Source: Liolophura sinensis
Taxonomy: Eukaryota; Mollusca; Polyplacophora; Chitonida; Chitonidae
NCBI RefSeq assembly: GCF_032854445.1
Contig: NC_088302.1
Coordinates: 30,349,979 to 30,413,978 of the forward strand
Direction: 5' to 3'
DNA length: 64,000 nt
Part shown: positions 1 through 12,441 of the stretch, piece by piece
Numbering within the stretch: the stretch's first letter is position 1
Layout: each line of letters begins with the position of its first letter
The notes under the pieces: model-generated
What the model was told of the DNA's origin: nothing
The model's input: only the letters and a program-made list of their open reading frames with translations
Database searches by the model: none
Position numbers and translations under genes: made by a program

Positions 1-349
1 AAATTACAATAATATAATGTTTGTTGTAATAGCATACTGTTTTAAATTGTTTAAACACATATTTCACAGTGGTCAGAGTGAAGGTATTATTCTTGAATCA
101 AGTACAGTTTTCATGAGTGGTTTAATATTAACATTTAACTGGAATTGAAACTTACCAGTGCAAATAATATAAGAAATGTTTTGAAAATTGTGACTAAAAA
201 ATGCCTGGCAGAAATTAACAATTCATAATTTTGGGTAGTGACAGCTTTTTACAAAATGAGTGGCTATATGCATGTGGTCTGTGTCATCATTATTAATGCT
301 TACTGTTAGTTTATCAATACATGGACTATCTCATTCTACATCATTACAG

Positions 350-3300
350 GTTCTAAAGAGAAATCGGAGAAAGAAAGAAAAAGGTTCAAGGGGGAGCAAC
401 TCCCTGCTTACAAATGGGCACAGGTGTACCGGGCCCTGCGCACCTTTCTCCGCCCCTATGGTGACAGTGGGGAGGGACGTCTAGATTTCTACCACAGGTC
501 CCTCAGCAAAGCAGTGAGGAGAAAGTAAGCCTAATTTTTGCTGTCTATGTGATGAACACTTTCCTGGCTCATCAGTCACAGCACTGTGACATAGAGATTT
601 ATTAAATCGCAGTAATTAAGTCATCCAGTTTTGATGATCATGTTCACCAGTACATTTCTGCTTCTGGCTGTAGTTTACTATAACTGTTGATTGGTTAATG
701 AGGCTATGCAGGAGATTTTTGGCCCTAAATTCATATTAGCTAATCCAATCAAATGTTCTGTATTTACCTCAAATTAGCTGAAACCATTTGCCCTTCAGTA
801 AATATCAGGCTTGCACCTGTAATATTTAAAGACTAAATTTTAATATGACTTTAAAGTTTGAAAAAGTCCTTACCCATTTTGAATGTTAACACATGCACTT
901 ATGAGGTGGATGTTTTGTGAAAGGTCATTATTTGGGCTATTCTAAAAAAATTCAGTTGGATTTATTTTTTTACCAAAAATCTCTTTAAGAGTGTCTGTCT
1001 TGTACTGTTAAAACACCCAGTGTTAACATTCCATTCTGGCAATTTGTGCTCCCATAGTTGTCAACATGGGTGGGATGTCATGCCAGTCTGGTGTCATTCC
1101 AGTGAGGGGCACAAATATGTGATGTGACAAAAATGCTGAAGGTGACATTACTCCTCACTAAAGCAAACCAGACGACCATAGAAAATAGCAGTTATTTGAA
1201 GTTCAATCACAGAAGCTATAAAATAGGGATTCTTCAAAATTGCATTTTTCTAGTATATGTATGGATTCATATAGTCATCAGGTGCCCTATGCCCAGTGAC
1301 CCAGGATCCTCTTACCCATTCATGTTTGGGAAAGCCTGCCAGAAGCTTGTGTATGGTTGTGGGTTTCCTCCGATATTTGCCCATTTTCCTCCCACCATAA
1401 TGCTAGTCGTCATTGTATAAGTGAAATTTTCTCGAGTATGATAAAAAAATATATCAAATAATCGATAAATTTCACAGTTACTTTTTTTTTCAGTTATAAT
1501 CTCTTTCTTTACTCAGGTACTTCAAGCTAAATCCTGATGGTTCAGATTCAGGGGAGACCAAGAAGTTGTTCCGCTGGTGGCATACTTTATTGGCGGACTA
1601 TTTTCAGCATTCAGAAAATCTAGACAGGAAAGTTGAGGCAAGTGATGTTGAGGAAAGGAGTAGAAATGTGGACTATGAATAATTGTGATGCAATGTTCTA
1701 CTTAAATCAGTGAAGTTAAGTTTTTTAACTCTTTGTAGAATATGCTGTGGTTTTCTTCAACTAAAAAAACATGACTGCTTCGCTGCCCTAATGGTTAGAG
1801 CATCTACCTCGAAGTTGGGAGACCTGGGATCAAACCTTGGTCGGGTCATATCAAAGACTTTAAAAATGAACTTTAAAATTTGTTGCTGACTGGTTTGGCA
1901 CTCAGCGCTGAGAGGTTAGGGCAAGAAAACAGGACTTGTTGGCTCATTGTCAGTAGCCACTGGGTGGGGTGTCATGCCTGGTGTCTCGCCCTGCCACAAG
2001 ACGACACAATATATGTACACACTCCTAATGACTCTTCGTCGTCATATACTTAAAATTATTATGTACATGTATGATGTTAAACCCCAAGCATTTATTCATT
2101 CCTTCATTCAACTGAAAAAACAAGTTATTTGTGAAATAATGTTTTTGGGCAAACCGAGAAAGAAATGCTCCCTGTTGGATATGTATAAATGTCAGACTTC
2201 ACAATTTTCTTTTTTTTTTCAAAGTGACTTTGCTCTGTCATTACAGGAATATCCTCACCATGTTTTGTTCCTAAATGATCAAGAGAGAATGACAGAATTT
2301 CTGCTAGACCAGAAAGTTATCGATAAACTGTACAATGAAGAATTTAGCAGCTCCCTATTGCTGTTCTGGAGAAAGGTAAGTAAGCATCAGCATATTGACG
2401 TACTCCGAGTAGAATCCTCAAGTTAAGGAATATGGGATGGGTTAGGAGGTGTGAGGGCTGTTGGCATGAGGAAGAAAATATAGTCCATCTCAAAACCATA
2501 ATTAATCTTTTATATCTTTATACTTTTATGTGTCTTATGTTATTCAGTCAAATGATAAGGTGGTCATGTATTTAAAAATCTTGAATGTAAAAAAATGTTA
2601 TTTCTTAACTGACTTTTTATGATGTTGGAAACTTGTCCTAAAGTTTGTTGTGTATGACACTTTTTTGCATACACTGTACAGTTATTATATATGAAAAGCC
2701 TGCAAGCATTTGAACAGTATTCTGATTGAGTGGTTGGTTCTTGATGTTGTGACCTTCAGGGAGCTGGAGGGATAGAGAGATTGACAGAGCTGTATAAGGG
2801 ACAGGCCCTCAACATGGCTAACTGTGGTGACGTGAACAAGGAGAAGCTGACCGTCAAGCTGGAGCAAACAGGACACATACTGTGAGAACACTTTGTGATA
2901 GCTATTGGAATTCACAACTTCTGGTTGCATCATCTATCTTTATGCACTTTCTTGAGTTGGAGATGAAATTTGTATTTGGTGACATTTGTTTGAAGATTTC
3001 AGTTCTGATTCTGATCAACAGTTTCTATAAACTATGTGTATATTGACCTACATTGCTCCCTCAAAATAATGCACCCATCGAGGGACAAGTTTTACTGATT
3101 GCATTGTGATCGGATTCACTGAAAATCGAATCCATTAAAGGGAGTGAACTCAGACGCCACAATCAAGACATGAAAACTATGATAATCCAGTAACATTGAT
3201 TGGTTTAAGTTACTGTTGAAGGCATGAAGGATTCGTATAGTGTCGCTTTTGCTATTACACAAGTCATGGTGTACACTATTGCCTGTTTTTGTCTCAGTCA

Positions 3301-6300
3301 CCAGGCAGGCTCATACGAGGATGCCACAGAGCTGGCCCGTATGGCATACAACATTGAGGAGAAGGAGCTTGGGAACAGAATAGAGAGAATGGTGGATCTA
3401 TCTTCCCTTATGTGCTACTGTATTGATGGGGTAAGGCAATAGACTTGTGCACTGCATATTATTTCACTCATCAAAGATTTCATTTTTTTTTTTTTGTTAC
3501 AACATGCACTAAATGTGTTCATAGTTTAGGAGATCACTGAAAATAATTTGGTGTGTGAGGGGTGGGAGTGGATGAGATGAGAGGTGAAAATCTCCATTGA
3601 AATAAATAAACATTTAGGAGCCAGTCTCTTGTTATGTTCCTACAGCCATGTTTAAATTGTTTTTGTTTTTTGTTTTTTTGTTGGTTGTACCCATTTTGGT
3701 ACCTGTTCAAAATTCTAGTGCTAAAGTTGCATGATCATATGGTCATGGTCATTTTTGACCATTAGGCAAGTTAAATATTCTTCATGACATAAATCACTAA
3801 TCAATGCTAAAATAATATTCTGTTTTTCAGCAACTGAAGAGGCACGAGTTCTTAACCAGATCCATGTTGAAACAAGAGAAAGAGTGTATTGAGTGGGCCA
3901 AGAAAGCAATTGAACTGCGTAAACAGCTGAAAGGCAAAGTACACAAGGTGAGTACCGGTACTGTAGTTGTTCAACTTTTTCGCATGTTTGCAATATGTTT
4001 ATTTAAGCACATTCTGGGGGCATTATTCTGTGTAGACTGATAAAATTATACTCTTTGTTAAGACCTGAAATTGGCCAATCCAACCAATGTAGTTTTGTCT
4101 GTAAAATGAAATTTGAAACATGCATAAATGGTGCTGAAAGTTGCTCTTTCATATGAGAAAAGGTTGAGGAAATAGGGTAATACACTTACAGATATTTGAA
4201 TTAGATGCTAAAACTCTATGGAAGTTTTAACACCCATCTCATTCACCCGTTGTTTTTAAGTAAATACCAAGTACTTCAGCTTACTATCAGTGCTGGGAGA
4301 CCTCTATCTAGAAGGTCAGATCCATCCAACCATGTGACTTTGAGGAGGACTCACACTGGTCAAGTTCTTTAATGGGTTCTCCTTGAAGATTGCTGGCCTT
4401 TGATCAATGAGTGTGCCTGGTTGAAATTAGCTGTTGCTCATTTGACTGCAGCTTTGTAAACAGGGCTCAATTACAGTGGCTTGTTAGTGTCATAATCATG
4501 CAATTTCATTTAAATATTTGGGCTGTTTTCCATATATACTTACAGGCAAGGTGCCTTATCAATCTGTTTATTAGTAAGTTGGTTTTCAACCAAGGATAAA
4601 ATCATTTACAGCATGGTTAAAATATTTCAACAGTAATGAAAATATTTCTGCAAAAACAAAATTACTTCTTCTTAAAAATGATTTGTTGTGTGAAAAAATT
4701 ACTGCAATTGTGAAAAAAAATATTCCATGTAAACCAATTTTAATACTAACTAAGAAACAGCTTAATAAATGGCCTATCTGGCAATTATTTATAGAAAACA
4801 TGCTAAAAATTGCAAGAAATTGCATAGCATCAATAAGCAACTGTATTCAAGAGATGTATTATAGAGGTATCTGGTGCAAGAGGCACATTGATTTTTGTCC
4901 TGGCTGGGTTTGCAGTGGTTTACACATTTCAGTTTTCTCTACCAATAAACCTGACTACTGTTATATAAGAGAATACAAAATATATTTAAAAAATAAGTAA
5001 ATCTATGAATAAATGAATATCCCTCCATTTCTTCAGAAAAGTTTTTTTAGGTAGTTGTCTTTGTTGGATGATGGTAGCAAACTTTTCGGGTTAAATTTTC
5101 GTTCTTGCATTACTCCTAGGACCACAAATTTTGTAGCAGGTCATAAAATTCTTTGTTGGGCATGACCTGCAAATATCCAAAAAGATCATTAGGGAATGGT
5201 TTTTTCTTTTTTTTATTGTAGTTAATGAATCAAATAGGAATTTTAAAGAAATTAAGGAATTGAAAGAAATAATTCAGAGTGAAATAAAAAAAAATTCTTT
5301 TCGAGTATGGCGCTTTTAGCTTTATCCTTCATAATGGTATTCATACCTACACTGAAACGTTGCTCACTGAATAAGCTGTGATCCATTTATTTGTGTTGTT
5401 ATCCAGCTCAGCTTCTAAATGCCATTGAAAGAAGTCCTTTTAGGGGAGTTGGTCAAGCTTTCCCAATGATAATATTTTTTTATGGTCTTCTATTTTTTTA
5501 TTTATTTTTTTTTTTTTTCATTGACCATTTTTGAAATCCACTCATCCTTTCTCTTGCTTTTGGCTGGGGTATGTTACTGACTGCCAATAGGGTTGTAAAT
5601 TTCACATTGCAGTTTAAACTGGCAAAGATGATGGTACAACTGGGATTTAACCTATCCAGCTGGGCTCTGATTGGTGGAAATGAGGAGATGACAACAGAAG
5701 CAGCCTTACAGGAGGGCAAACAGCAAGTGACAGCAGCCATAGCTATCTATGAGGAGGTGAGCAGTACATTAGGGTCTTACTTTGACAACTGTGTTCACCC
5801 TGCAGTCACATTTCGCAGGGCCTCGGTGACAGTAAGTGCTCATGCAACGTCGCTCCTGTGTCCATTGGCACCGTCTAACGTTTACTGAGACCACTTGTCT
5901 TCCACGGTGGTGGGCATATCTGAGACAGTTCGTCAGTAATCAGTAACTAACCAAAGATCTATGATGTATTCTGGGAACTCTGGTTTCCTTTTGACCCAGT
6001 CTGTTACAGGAGGCAACACTGTGATCTAAAATCTGATAGTAACACTAAAAGTATCATTCCAATCAGTTGTCAAACATCTTATTGTGGGACAACTGTATCC
6101 CAGAAGCAAAACACTTGATTTGTACTGTATAACTGACCAATAATTTTGCTGAACTAAGTTGGTGAAAGCCACATCAAAATTAAGTCGCAAATAACTTTAC
6201 AGGATTTTTCAAGAACTAATCAAACTTCTGTATTTCTATACAGCAAGGCATTTAGGTAATGCAAATTGCTTAAAATTATGGATAATTTACTATGTGTCCT

Positions 6301-7292
6301 GAAGAGTACACAGTGAAATGTTGAAATACCGAAACACCAGAAAGTCTTCAACGAGTCCCACTGCTTATGTATTATATGAAGTATGTGTAATAGTGTCCAA
6401 TGCTGATCATGTTGTAGATGAAGGACCTAGGGAACATTGCAGAGGCTAAGATGACACTAGCTGTTCTGTCCAGGACAGGGAGTACAGAACAACTGAAGGT
6501 ACATCAATGGAAATCAGATTATATACAGATATGTGTTTCTTCCTTCTCACATATGTTTACAACATCGTTGTTTTCAATCACCAGAGACTGCTTTGGTGGC
6601 CATCTGGGTCAGCTCACCTGGCATTTAGCATTGAGGTTAGAGCAAGGAAACAGGAAGTGCTCCAGTGTCCTGCACCCATGCCACTGACTGTAAAATGAAA
6701 TATTCTTGTTAAACACTAATTTCACAACAATACGATTGAAATAATAAGAACAGTAATTATATAATACCTATAAAACTTTATTTTCCAAGGGAGATCAGTT
6801 AGTTCCAAAATCAGTCTGCCTTAAGTCCCATATGCATACACACATTCACACAAAAAAGTTATGTATCAGTCTCTTTAAGGCATTACACATCAATCATTTA
6901 TTAAATACCATTTAAATTAATTTATTAAATACCATTTATTAAATACCATTTAATAAATCAAACCATTGCTTTCCTCAATGGATTTATGTTGGTCTTTGAT
7001 TTTTCAGCTTTATGAGGAGGCAATGGATCTGTGTCAGCAGGTGTACGGTGATTACTCAGTCCTGGCCGGCAGGATTTACATTAACACTGGCATCTACTAT
7101 GAGGACATCGGCAACTACAACAAGGCTTACGACTATTTTCGTAACAATTACCGCGTGCACCTGCAGGTGTTTGGAGCTGAACATGTCAAGGCTCAGCGGG
7201 CGAGGAAGATCCTCAAGGAACCCATGTACTTGAGGATATCACGGGAAAGAGGTGACACTCTCCCGGAGCCTGAGAATGAGGTGGTCACCTAA
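350..7292 (+). CDS. NACHT/TPR protein, TTC41- or nephrocystin-3-like (3' part, nine exons)
   Basis: Exons read as 350-524, 1517-1637, 2247-2375, 2760-2881, 3298-3430, 3831-3947, 5613-5756, 6418-6498 and 7008-7292. All join in frame to give 434 residues up to TAA at 7290-7292. The first exon enters in mid-codon, so the N-terminal part, including any NTPase domain, lies upstream of the window. Seen: a segment with RPYGDSGEGRLDFYHRSL followed by KYF, resembling the winged-helix end of a NACHT module; LADYFQHSENLDRKVEEYPHH, resembling the 'R..EE.P.H' step of NWD/TPR proteins; then TPR-like helical pairs, the clearest being the last exon (YEEAMDLCQQVYG, YINTGIYYEDIGNYNKAYDYF). Family members are multi-domain ATPase/TPR scaffold proteins; some act in cilia. 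Intron 2 is a GC-AG intron. The family is recognised from pattern only; it could equally be another NACHT-TPR paralogue. Confidence 0.62.
1285..1465 (+). repeat. SINE family A, 5'-shortened copy
   Basis: Body and 3' end of the common SINE of this window. Recognisable blocks are the GTGGGTTTCC segment, TCCCACCATAATGC, GTATAAGTGAAAT and a degenerate TTCTCGAGTA...ATCAAAT tail. It is diverged and lacks most of the tRNA-like head. It lies in the first visible intron of the TPR gene. Confidence 0.75.
1636..1641 (+). other. GC-type splice donor of a GC-AG intron
   Basis: The exon ending at 1637 is followed by GCAAGT, the usual form of a GC donor. Only this choice keeps phase 0 with the next exon (acceptor AG at 2245-2246) and gives VEEYPHH. 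The nearest GT, four bases on, would shift the frame. Confidence 0.7.
1778..2107 (+). repeat. SINE family B, near full length
   Basis: It begins with a tRNA-like head (an A-box-like CCTAATGGTTAGAG and a B-box-like GGATCAAACC). The body contains GGGTGGGGTGTCATGCCTGG, and the end is a GATGTTAAACCCCAAGCATT tail followed by imperfect CATT repeats. It lies in the GC-AG intron. Related copies are at 11820, 31290, 52800 and 57425. Confidence 0.75.
4000..4185 (+). repeat. Dispersed non-autonomous repeat, family F
   Basis: A stretch with GACCTGAAATTGGCCAATCC and a terminal GGTTGAGGAAATAGGGTAAT. It recurs in the same order at 37335-37566 and in reverse complement at 8555-8665. It encodes nothing recognisable. 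The terminal GGTTGAGGAATTAGGGTA-like motif also matches the family E copies. Confidence 0.55.
6600..6690 (+). repeat. SINE family B fragment
   Basis: A short internal piece (GCATTTAGCATTGAGGTTAGAGCAAGGAAACAGG-like) matches the middle of family B copies at 1890-1940 and 11920-11945. It lies in the last intron of the TPR gene. Confidence 0.5.
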
Positions 7293-7410
7293 ATCATCAT
7301 TGTGATGAATATCCATGTCAAGTTTCTCACTCAAAAGACCTTTAGTTTAGCATACAGGCTACCATTTCATTCAATTTATTCCGTAAACAATTCTTGAAAT
7401 GATGTAGTCG

Positions 7411-7651
7411 TGTGAGGGAGAACACCCGGCCCACCTAGCTGAGAACACCAAGGCCCAACTAACTGAGAACACCCGGGCCCACCTAGCTGAGAACACCCAG
7501 GCCCCCTAAGCTGAGTACACCCAGGCCCAACTAACTGAGAACACCTGGGCCCACCTAGCTAAGAACACCCAGGCCCACATAGCTGAGAACACCTAGGCCC
7601 ACTTAGCTCAGAACACCCAGGCCCACCTGCATGTAGCTAAGAACATCCAGA
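7411..7651 (+). repeat. 24-bp minisatellite in the 3' UTR
   Basis: About ten imperfect copies of a 24-bp unit (AGCTGAGAACACCCAGGCCC plus four bases), starting roughly 120 bp after the stop codon of the TPR gene. Units differ by a few substitutions, and one junction has extra bases. It would be transcribed as part of the 3' UTR if the transcript reaches the AATAAA at 8812. Confidence 0.85.
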
Positions 7652-8044
7652 CCTACAGAGACCACCTTGATTCTAAAGAATATCACTGCACACTTCAGTG
7701 AGGGATTACAGTGTAAAGAACACCAGGTGTGACTGGATGAAATCACTTAGATTCTCCTGATTGGGAACAACAAAGGGTATGTGCTTGAGAACAGCCATGC
7801 TTGCATTGTTGTAGGACATTATGACACATTCACAGAACATGAAAGTAATAATATTCCGTCCATTAGTTTAAGTGCTGAAATAATGTTATCAAGACAACTG
7901 CCATAATCTCTATTTCACTCAGCCGACTGTTTAAATGTATCAGTATAGTGGATTATACATTGTATGGCTCCACAAAGTCAGGCTTGCATGAGTTGTTGTG
8001 CACATTACTTAATTGCATGGGTAACCAAAAAATATTTTGATGTG

Positions 8045-8315
8045 TTGTAACGTGTAAATAACCATCTATTCACACAGGCATATGTATGTGTATGTATGCT
8101 GCTTAGCACACATTGATTACTCCCCTTTGTTCAACTTTTGTGCAAACATTTTTTTTTAAAAGTATTGATTAAAGGAAAGGTGTACTTGCTGCTGTTCAAT
8201 ATAAATGTTGTGACATTTAAAGAACCATTTATTCAGGCAGGTATTATGCTGCTTCGCACACTTGGATTACTCCCCTTAGTTCAACTCTTGTCCAAACAGT
8301 ATTGACTAAAGACAA
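8045..8315 (+). repeat. Local tandem duplication in the 3' flank
   Basis: Two diverged neighbouring copies (about 8045-8190 and 8205-8315) share the blocks ATGCTGCTT.GCACAC, GATTACTCCCCTT.GTTCAAC and AGTATTGA.TAAAG. No coding content. Confidence 0.6.
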
Positions 8316-8811
8316 GATGTCAAATAAGACTTAATGGCTGTTTTGGTGATGTGGTTTCATTCTCCTGATAAAGTCATGTTATATTGGTTTGAGTTAGCAG
8401 CACTTAAGTAGGAATGTGATGAGTAATTTAAAAGAAGTCATATGCCATCCTGATCAGCTTGTGCCGTTGCAAGGACGTGATGAGCGTGACTTTTATATGC
8501 AATATTATATATCCTAATTTCTCAACCTTTCCGCTTTTGAAGGAGCAACAAAAATATATTGGTTGGGTTAGCCAATTTCAGGGATTTACAAAAAGTATAA
8601 TTTTGTCAATCTTTACAGAATAATGCTCTCAGAATAAGCTTATATAAACACCTTACAAAGATGCACAAAGATTGAAGAATTACAGTATGTCTGTGTGTAC
8701 CTGTATGTATGGAATACCTTTGTGTAAATTGTGATTTGGTCTGTCTGTCCATCCATATATGCGCAATTACTCTCGTTCTTAAGTTTTAACTTTTACTCTT
8801 TTTACAAAGTC

Positions 8812-8817
8812 AATAAA
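8812..8817 (+). other. Candidate poly(A) signal of the TPR gene
   Basis: First canonical AATAAA found downstream of the stop codon, implying a 3' UTR of about 1.5 kb that includes the minisatellite and the duplication. An upstream variant signal may be used instead. Confidence 0.4.
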
Positions 8818-9837
8818 ATTGAAATTGATATATTCTTTATATGTACGTGTAAGTTTTAGAAGACCAAATGGTTGATACATTATGATATTGATTTATAAGG
8901 TAAGTTAAAGGTATATATATACATGTATTATAAAACTTTTATTTAAATTACCGGTATACATGCCCACTAACTTGGTCTTTCTACCTCATTTAACAAAATG
9001 CTTTGTAGATTACAAATTTTGTTCTTAAATCCAGCAACGTCTATTACTGGTTGGTGTTTTATTACCTCTCTAACAAAGACTTCTGCTCAAGATTTTGTAA
9101 TACTGTTACCAGTTATTTTTTTAAATTGTTATTTTTTAAATTTCTTGAAATATTTTCATTTGATCTGAATTTTGAAGAGTATGTTTGACATGATTTTTCT
9201 TTATTCAACATCTTAATCTTGAGTACATCTTGAGTATATATGTATATAGTTTGTACGTATTTATTTTCATTGACAGGCTTGACGAAAAGGGTACTTTAAC
9301 AGTATTTTTTGACATTCGTACTTGTGATAGAACTGTGATATGCCTATATACATGTACATTAAGCACGAACCACCTACAGCCCAGTATTTCCATAGTAGTA
9401 AGAAAGATATGGGTAGATTTCTGTTAAATGGTAATGAGATGTTTTTCATTCACCAAAATCAATACTCGCATTATTCTGTTTGTTTACTAACTCAGTGAAT
9501 GCAGATATTTGTTACTCTGATATTAAATTCTTCACCTGAAATTTCACAAGAAATTTATTGGACTGACTATTTTACATACATTACCACTGTGTCACCAGTA
9601 ACAATTACCAGTATATACCAATGGCCTACATCCATGTATTTGTTTCACCCTGAAAGTAAAGTAAAGAATATATTCATTGTCTGAAGTTTTTCTGCCACAG
9701 TTCCAAAGGTTTTCAATTTCCATTCCCCCTCCCATCAGCAATGTAGGTTTACCGATGTAGGATAAGTGTTCCTAAACATTATCTGACATATATTCAACAT
9801 GCATCTCCTGTTTAATGAGCTCATGCCGCAGGTGGAA

Positions 9838-9935
9838 AGGTCTGTCAGCAACCTGTCAGTGGTCATATGTTTCCCAGCCCGGTTTCAAAATGAATCAATC
9901 AAATGAATGGATAAATAAATAAATAACTAAATTGT
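9838..9935 (+). repeat. SINE family A, 3' fragment
   Basis: AAGGTCTGTCAGCAACCTG, then GGTTTCC, then an ATCAATCAAAT...(AAAT)n tail, with an internal deletion of the middle body. Confidence 0.6.
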
Positions 9936-10800
9936 GTTTAAATGTTAACAAGGGTTTGTCTTCGTGGGAAGACTTCATGGAAAATGGGATCTTAAGGCTG
10001 GTAACTAGAGAAATCATTTGCCCACCTGAGCTCTATCCCGAAGTCTGCTCATATCAGTTAATAAAAATTTGAATTCTTTGTACAGCCTCAGTGGGCATTC
10101 AACATGCAAGCCAAGTACTGATCAGTCCAACACTAAATGAATCAGTGAGCATTGTGGCAGTATACTTGGATTTGTTCATGTAAATTGTGGTTTTTGACAT
10201 ACATATACATCTTTAAATCATTTTGTAGAAGGTAAGGAGTGCATGAGCTTCATCTAGTAAGTCAGTGCAGTATTTATCAAAGTGACCCATAAATCAGACA
10301 AAACTGAACCAAAGTAATAAGTACTGTATAACTACCAGTATGTGATATTTGCGATGACAATAAATAAATTTAGTATATTGCGGTCACCACAAGTATGTAT
10401 TTATCTGTGTCTGTCTGCATGTACCAACAAGCTATAGGTGCAGTACACAGTTATACACAATACCACAGTTTGGTACACTTGTGTGTCTAGCTATCAAAGT
10501 CACGCTTGCATCTTGACTTGAACCGATTCAAATACACCATCACATGCATGGTTACATATTCAACCACTGGGAAATACAACCTTTGATCAGCAGTTTGTCC
10601 ATTTACATGCATATATGCAAGAGGAATATTTCCATGGTTTTCAAACATTTGTTCTCCATGTATTTTTGCTATCAAAAGAGCATTGATTTTAAACTACAGC
10701 AAAACTAACCCAGCACAAGTTTTCACTGCATACAAGCACAAAAGCTTTTATTTATCACTTTTATACATGTAGTAAAAGGTAACAATAGCTGAACATGTAA

Positions 10801-11030
10801 TATTTTATTCATTTATTTATTTGAAGAATATTCGCCGAAGAATACGACGGCGGTCAGCATTAAAGTGGGCGGAAACTCACAACCATCCACAGGTTGTTGA
10901 CAGGCCGTCTCGCGTATGGCCAGAGAGGGAGCCAGCATGAGCTGGACTTCAACTCACATCAGCTTCACTTTTTGGAGGCTCTTGGGTCAATGCGGAATGC
11001 TGGCGTGCTAACCCCCTTGGCCATATTCAT
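10801..11030 (-). repeat. SINE family A, nearly full length, minus orientation
   Basis: A (TTAT)n tail at the left, AGAATACGACGGCGGTCAGCAT, GGCGGAAACTC, CCAGCATGAGCTGGACTT, and at the right a degraded tRNA-like head (GCGTGCTAACCCCCTTGGCCA). Clearly diverged from the 24855 copy. Confidence 0.8.
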
Positions 11031-11819
11031 TTAGTTAGATACCAAAATGATTAGTCATGAGACAACTCAAAACAGAGTTTTGAGTTCGAGGACTCAACAA
11101 CTTTGACCAAATTTAAAATATAAAAATTTTCTTTATTATGGTAAAACATGTAAATACAACATGAACTGTCAATGACGATGGTGTACAAGTGACAAGACTA
11201 GAACGACAAAAATGTCCAATAACATTGTACTTGCCCTAAAAGTCTGTCTCAAAAACACACATTTCAGAGGAAAATACAGGTCATAAAATATTACTTTTCA
11301 TACTGAATCATTCCAGTTTCCCAAAACATGAAAAAACTGAAATAAAGTGAACCCTCAGAATCAGGTTAAATGAATAACTTAATCATGGGTAAAATTTTGG
11401 GTTAAATTTTGGGTCAAATATACTAGTTTTGCAAATAATTTTGCATATCTAGCAGACATATGAAGAAGGACATACATTTATCGTGCATGTATTTATTCAG
11501 TGGTGATCAATGTACATAACATGAAAGCTCCTGACTCCTCTATACTGTATTCTATAGCACATTGCCCTGGGTGTACTTCCTATTTGAAACCTAGTCTATA
11601 TGGCATGTCTCTACAAATAGTATTTATTCCATGGCTAAGGAACAACCACTGAGGAAAGTAGGTTATGTGCATAAAACCCAGCATTTCAAAGGCTGTGCCT
11701 GTTAAAAAGTTGTGGCATCATCATTTAACAGCACGTACTCAACTATAAGCAATTTTTCAACAATCGACCATGCACTGCCTTGGGTCATGATCTCAGCAAA
11801 TACATCTAACACTTGAATC

Positions 11820-12125
11820 TCTTTGGTGACCTAATGGTTAGAGTGTTCACCTGGGATCAAACATGCGTCATAGCAAACACTATGAAAATAGTACTTTTTA
11901 CCGCCTTGCTTGACGCTCAGCAGGTTAGATCAAGGAAACAGCACTGGTTGGTCCGGTGTCAGTATGATGTGACAGGGTGGGTGTCATGCCTGGTGTCTTC
12001 AGCATAATGTTTCTGTGGCGGCATCATTTTAGAGTCATGGACAAGAAGATACAGTATATGTACACACACTTGATGATTCCTTGTCATATGACTGAAATAC
12101 TGTAAAGTATGACATATACACCAAA
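11820..12125 (+). repeat. SINE family B copy
   Basis: Head with CCTAATGGTTAGAGTGTTCACC, then GGGATCAAAC, body with GGGTGGGTGTCATGCCTGGTG, and a tail region with TATGACTGAAATACTG and AGTATGACAT. Same layout as the 1778 copy. Confidence 0.7.
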
Positions 12126-12441
12126 GCATACCAACATATACCTCTAGCAGGGGTAAAGTAATGTAAATTTGTTATGGAGATTCTTTTCTGAATAGTTAGA
12201 AATTCTAGTCCACTTGTACATGATCTATGCATGTAAACCATGAAGTTTTATATTTACCATTATCATTACAATTGAGTTTCATGTATCAGTGTGTTATCAC
12301 AGTATGCAGGCCAACATAGACATTCACCATAACTGAGTCATTTGTATGACTTGCATAAATTTAAAGTCTACAGTTAGATAAAATTGCAATTCATTTATAA
12401 TTCTCTGTTGGCTGTACATGAATCTGATGTCACACCTGTTC

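Larger units (their letters stand above)
8818..12441. other. Intergenic stretch with SINE pieces only
   Basis: No supported gene between the TPR gene and ADPRS. It holds SINE A pieces at 9838-9935 (+, 3' end only) and 10801-11030 (-), and a SINE B copy at 11820-12125 (+). The rest is AT-rich unique-looking sequence. Its right end should contain the ADPRS 3' UTR; the nearest minus-strand AATAAA candidate is at 11623-11628. Confidence 0.7.

Noticed and set aside
1947-2426. 159-codon open stretch running into TPR exon 3
   Set aside because: Its first part is SINE B sequence in the intron; the acceptor at 2245-2246 and phase with the previous exon define the real exon as 2247-2375.
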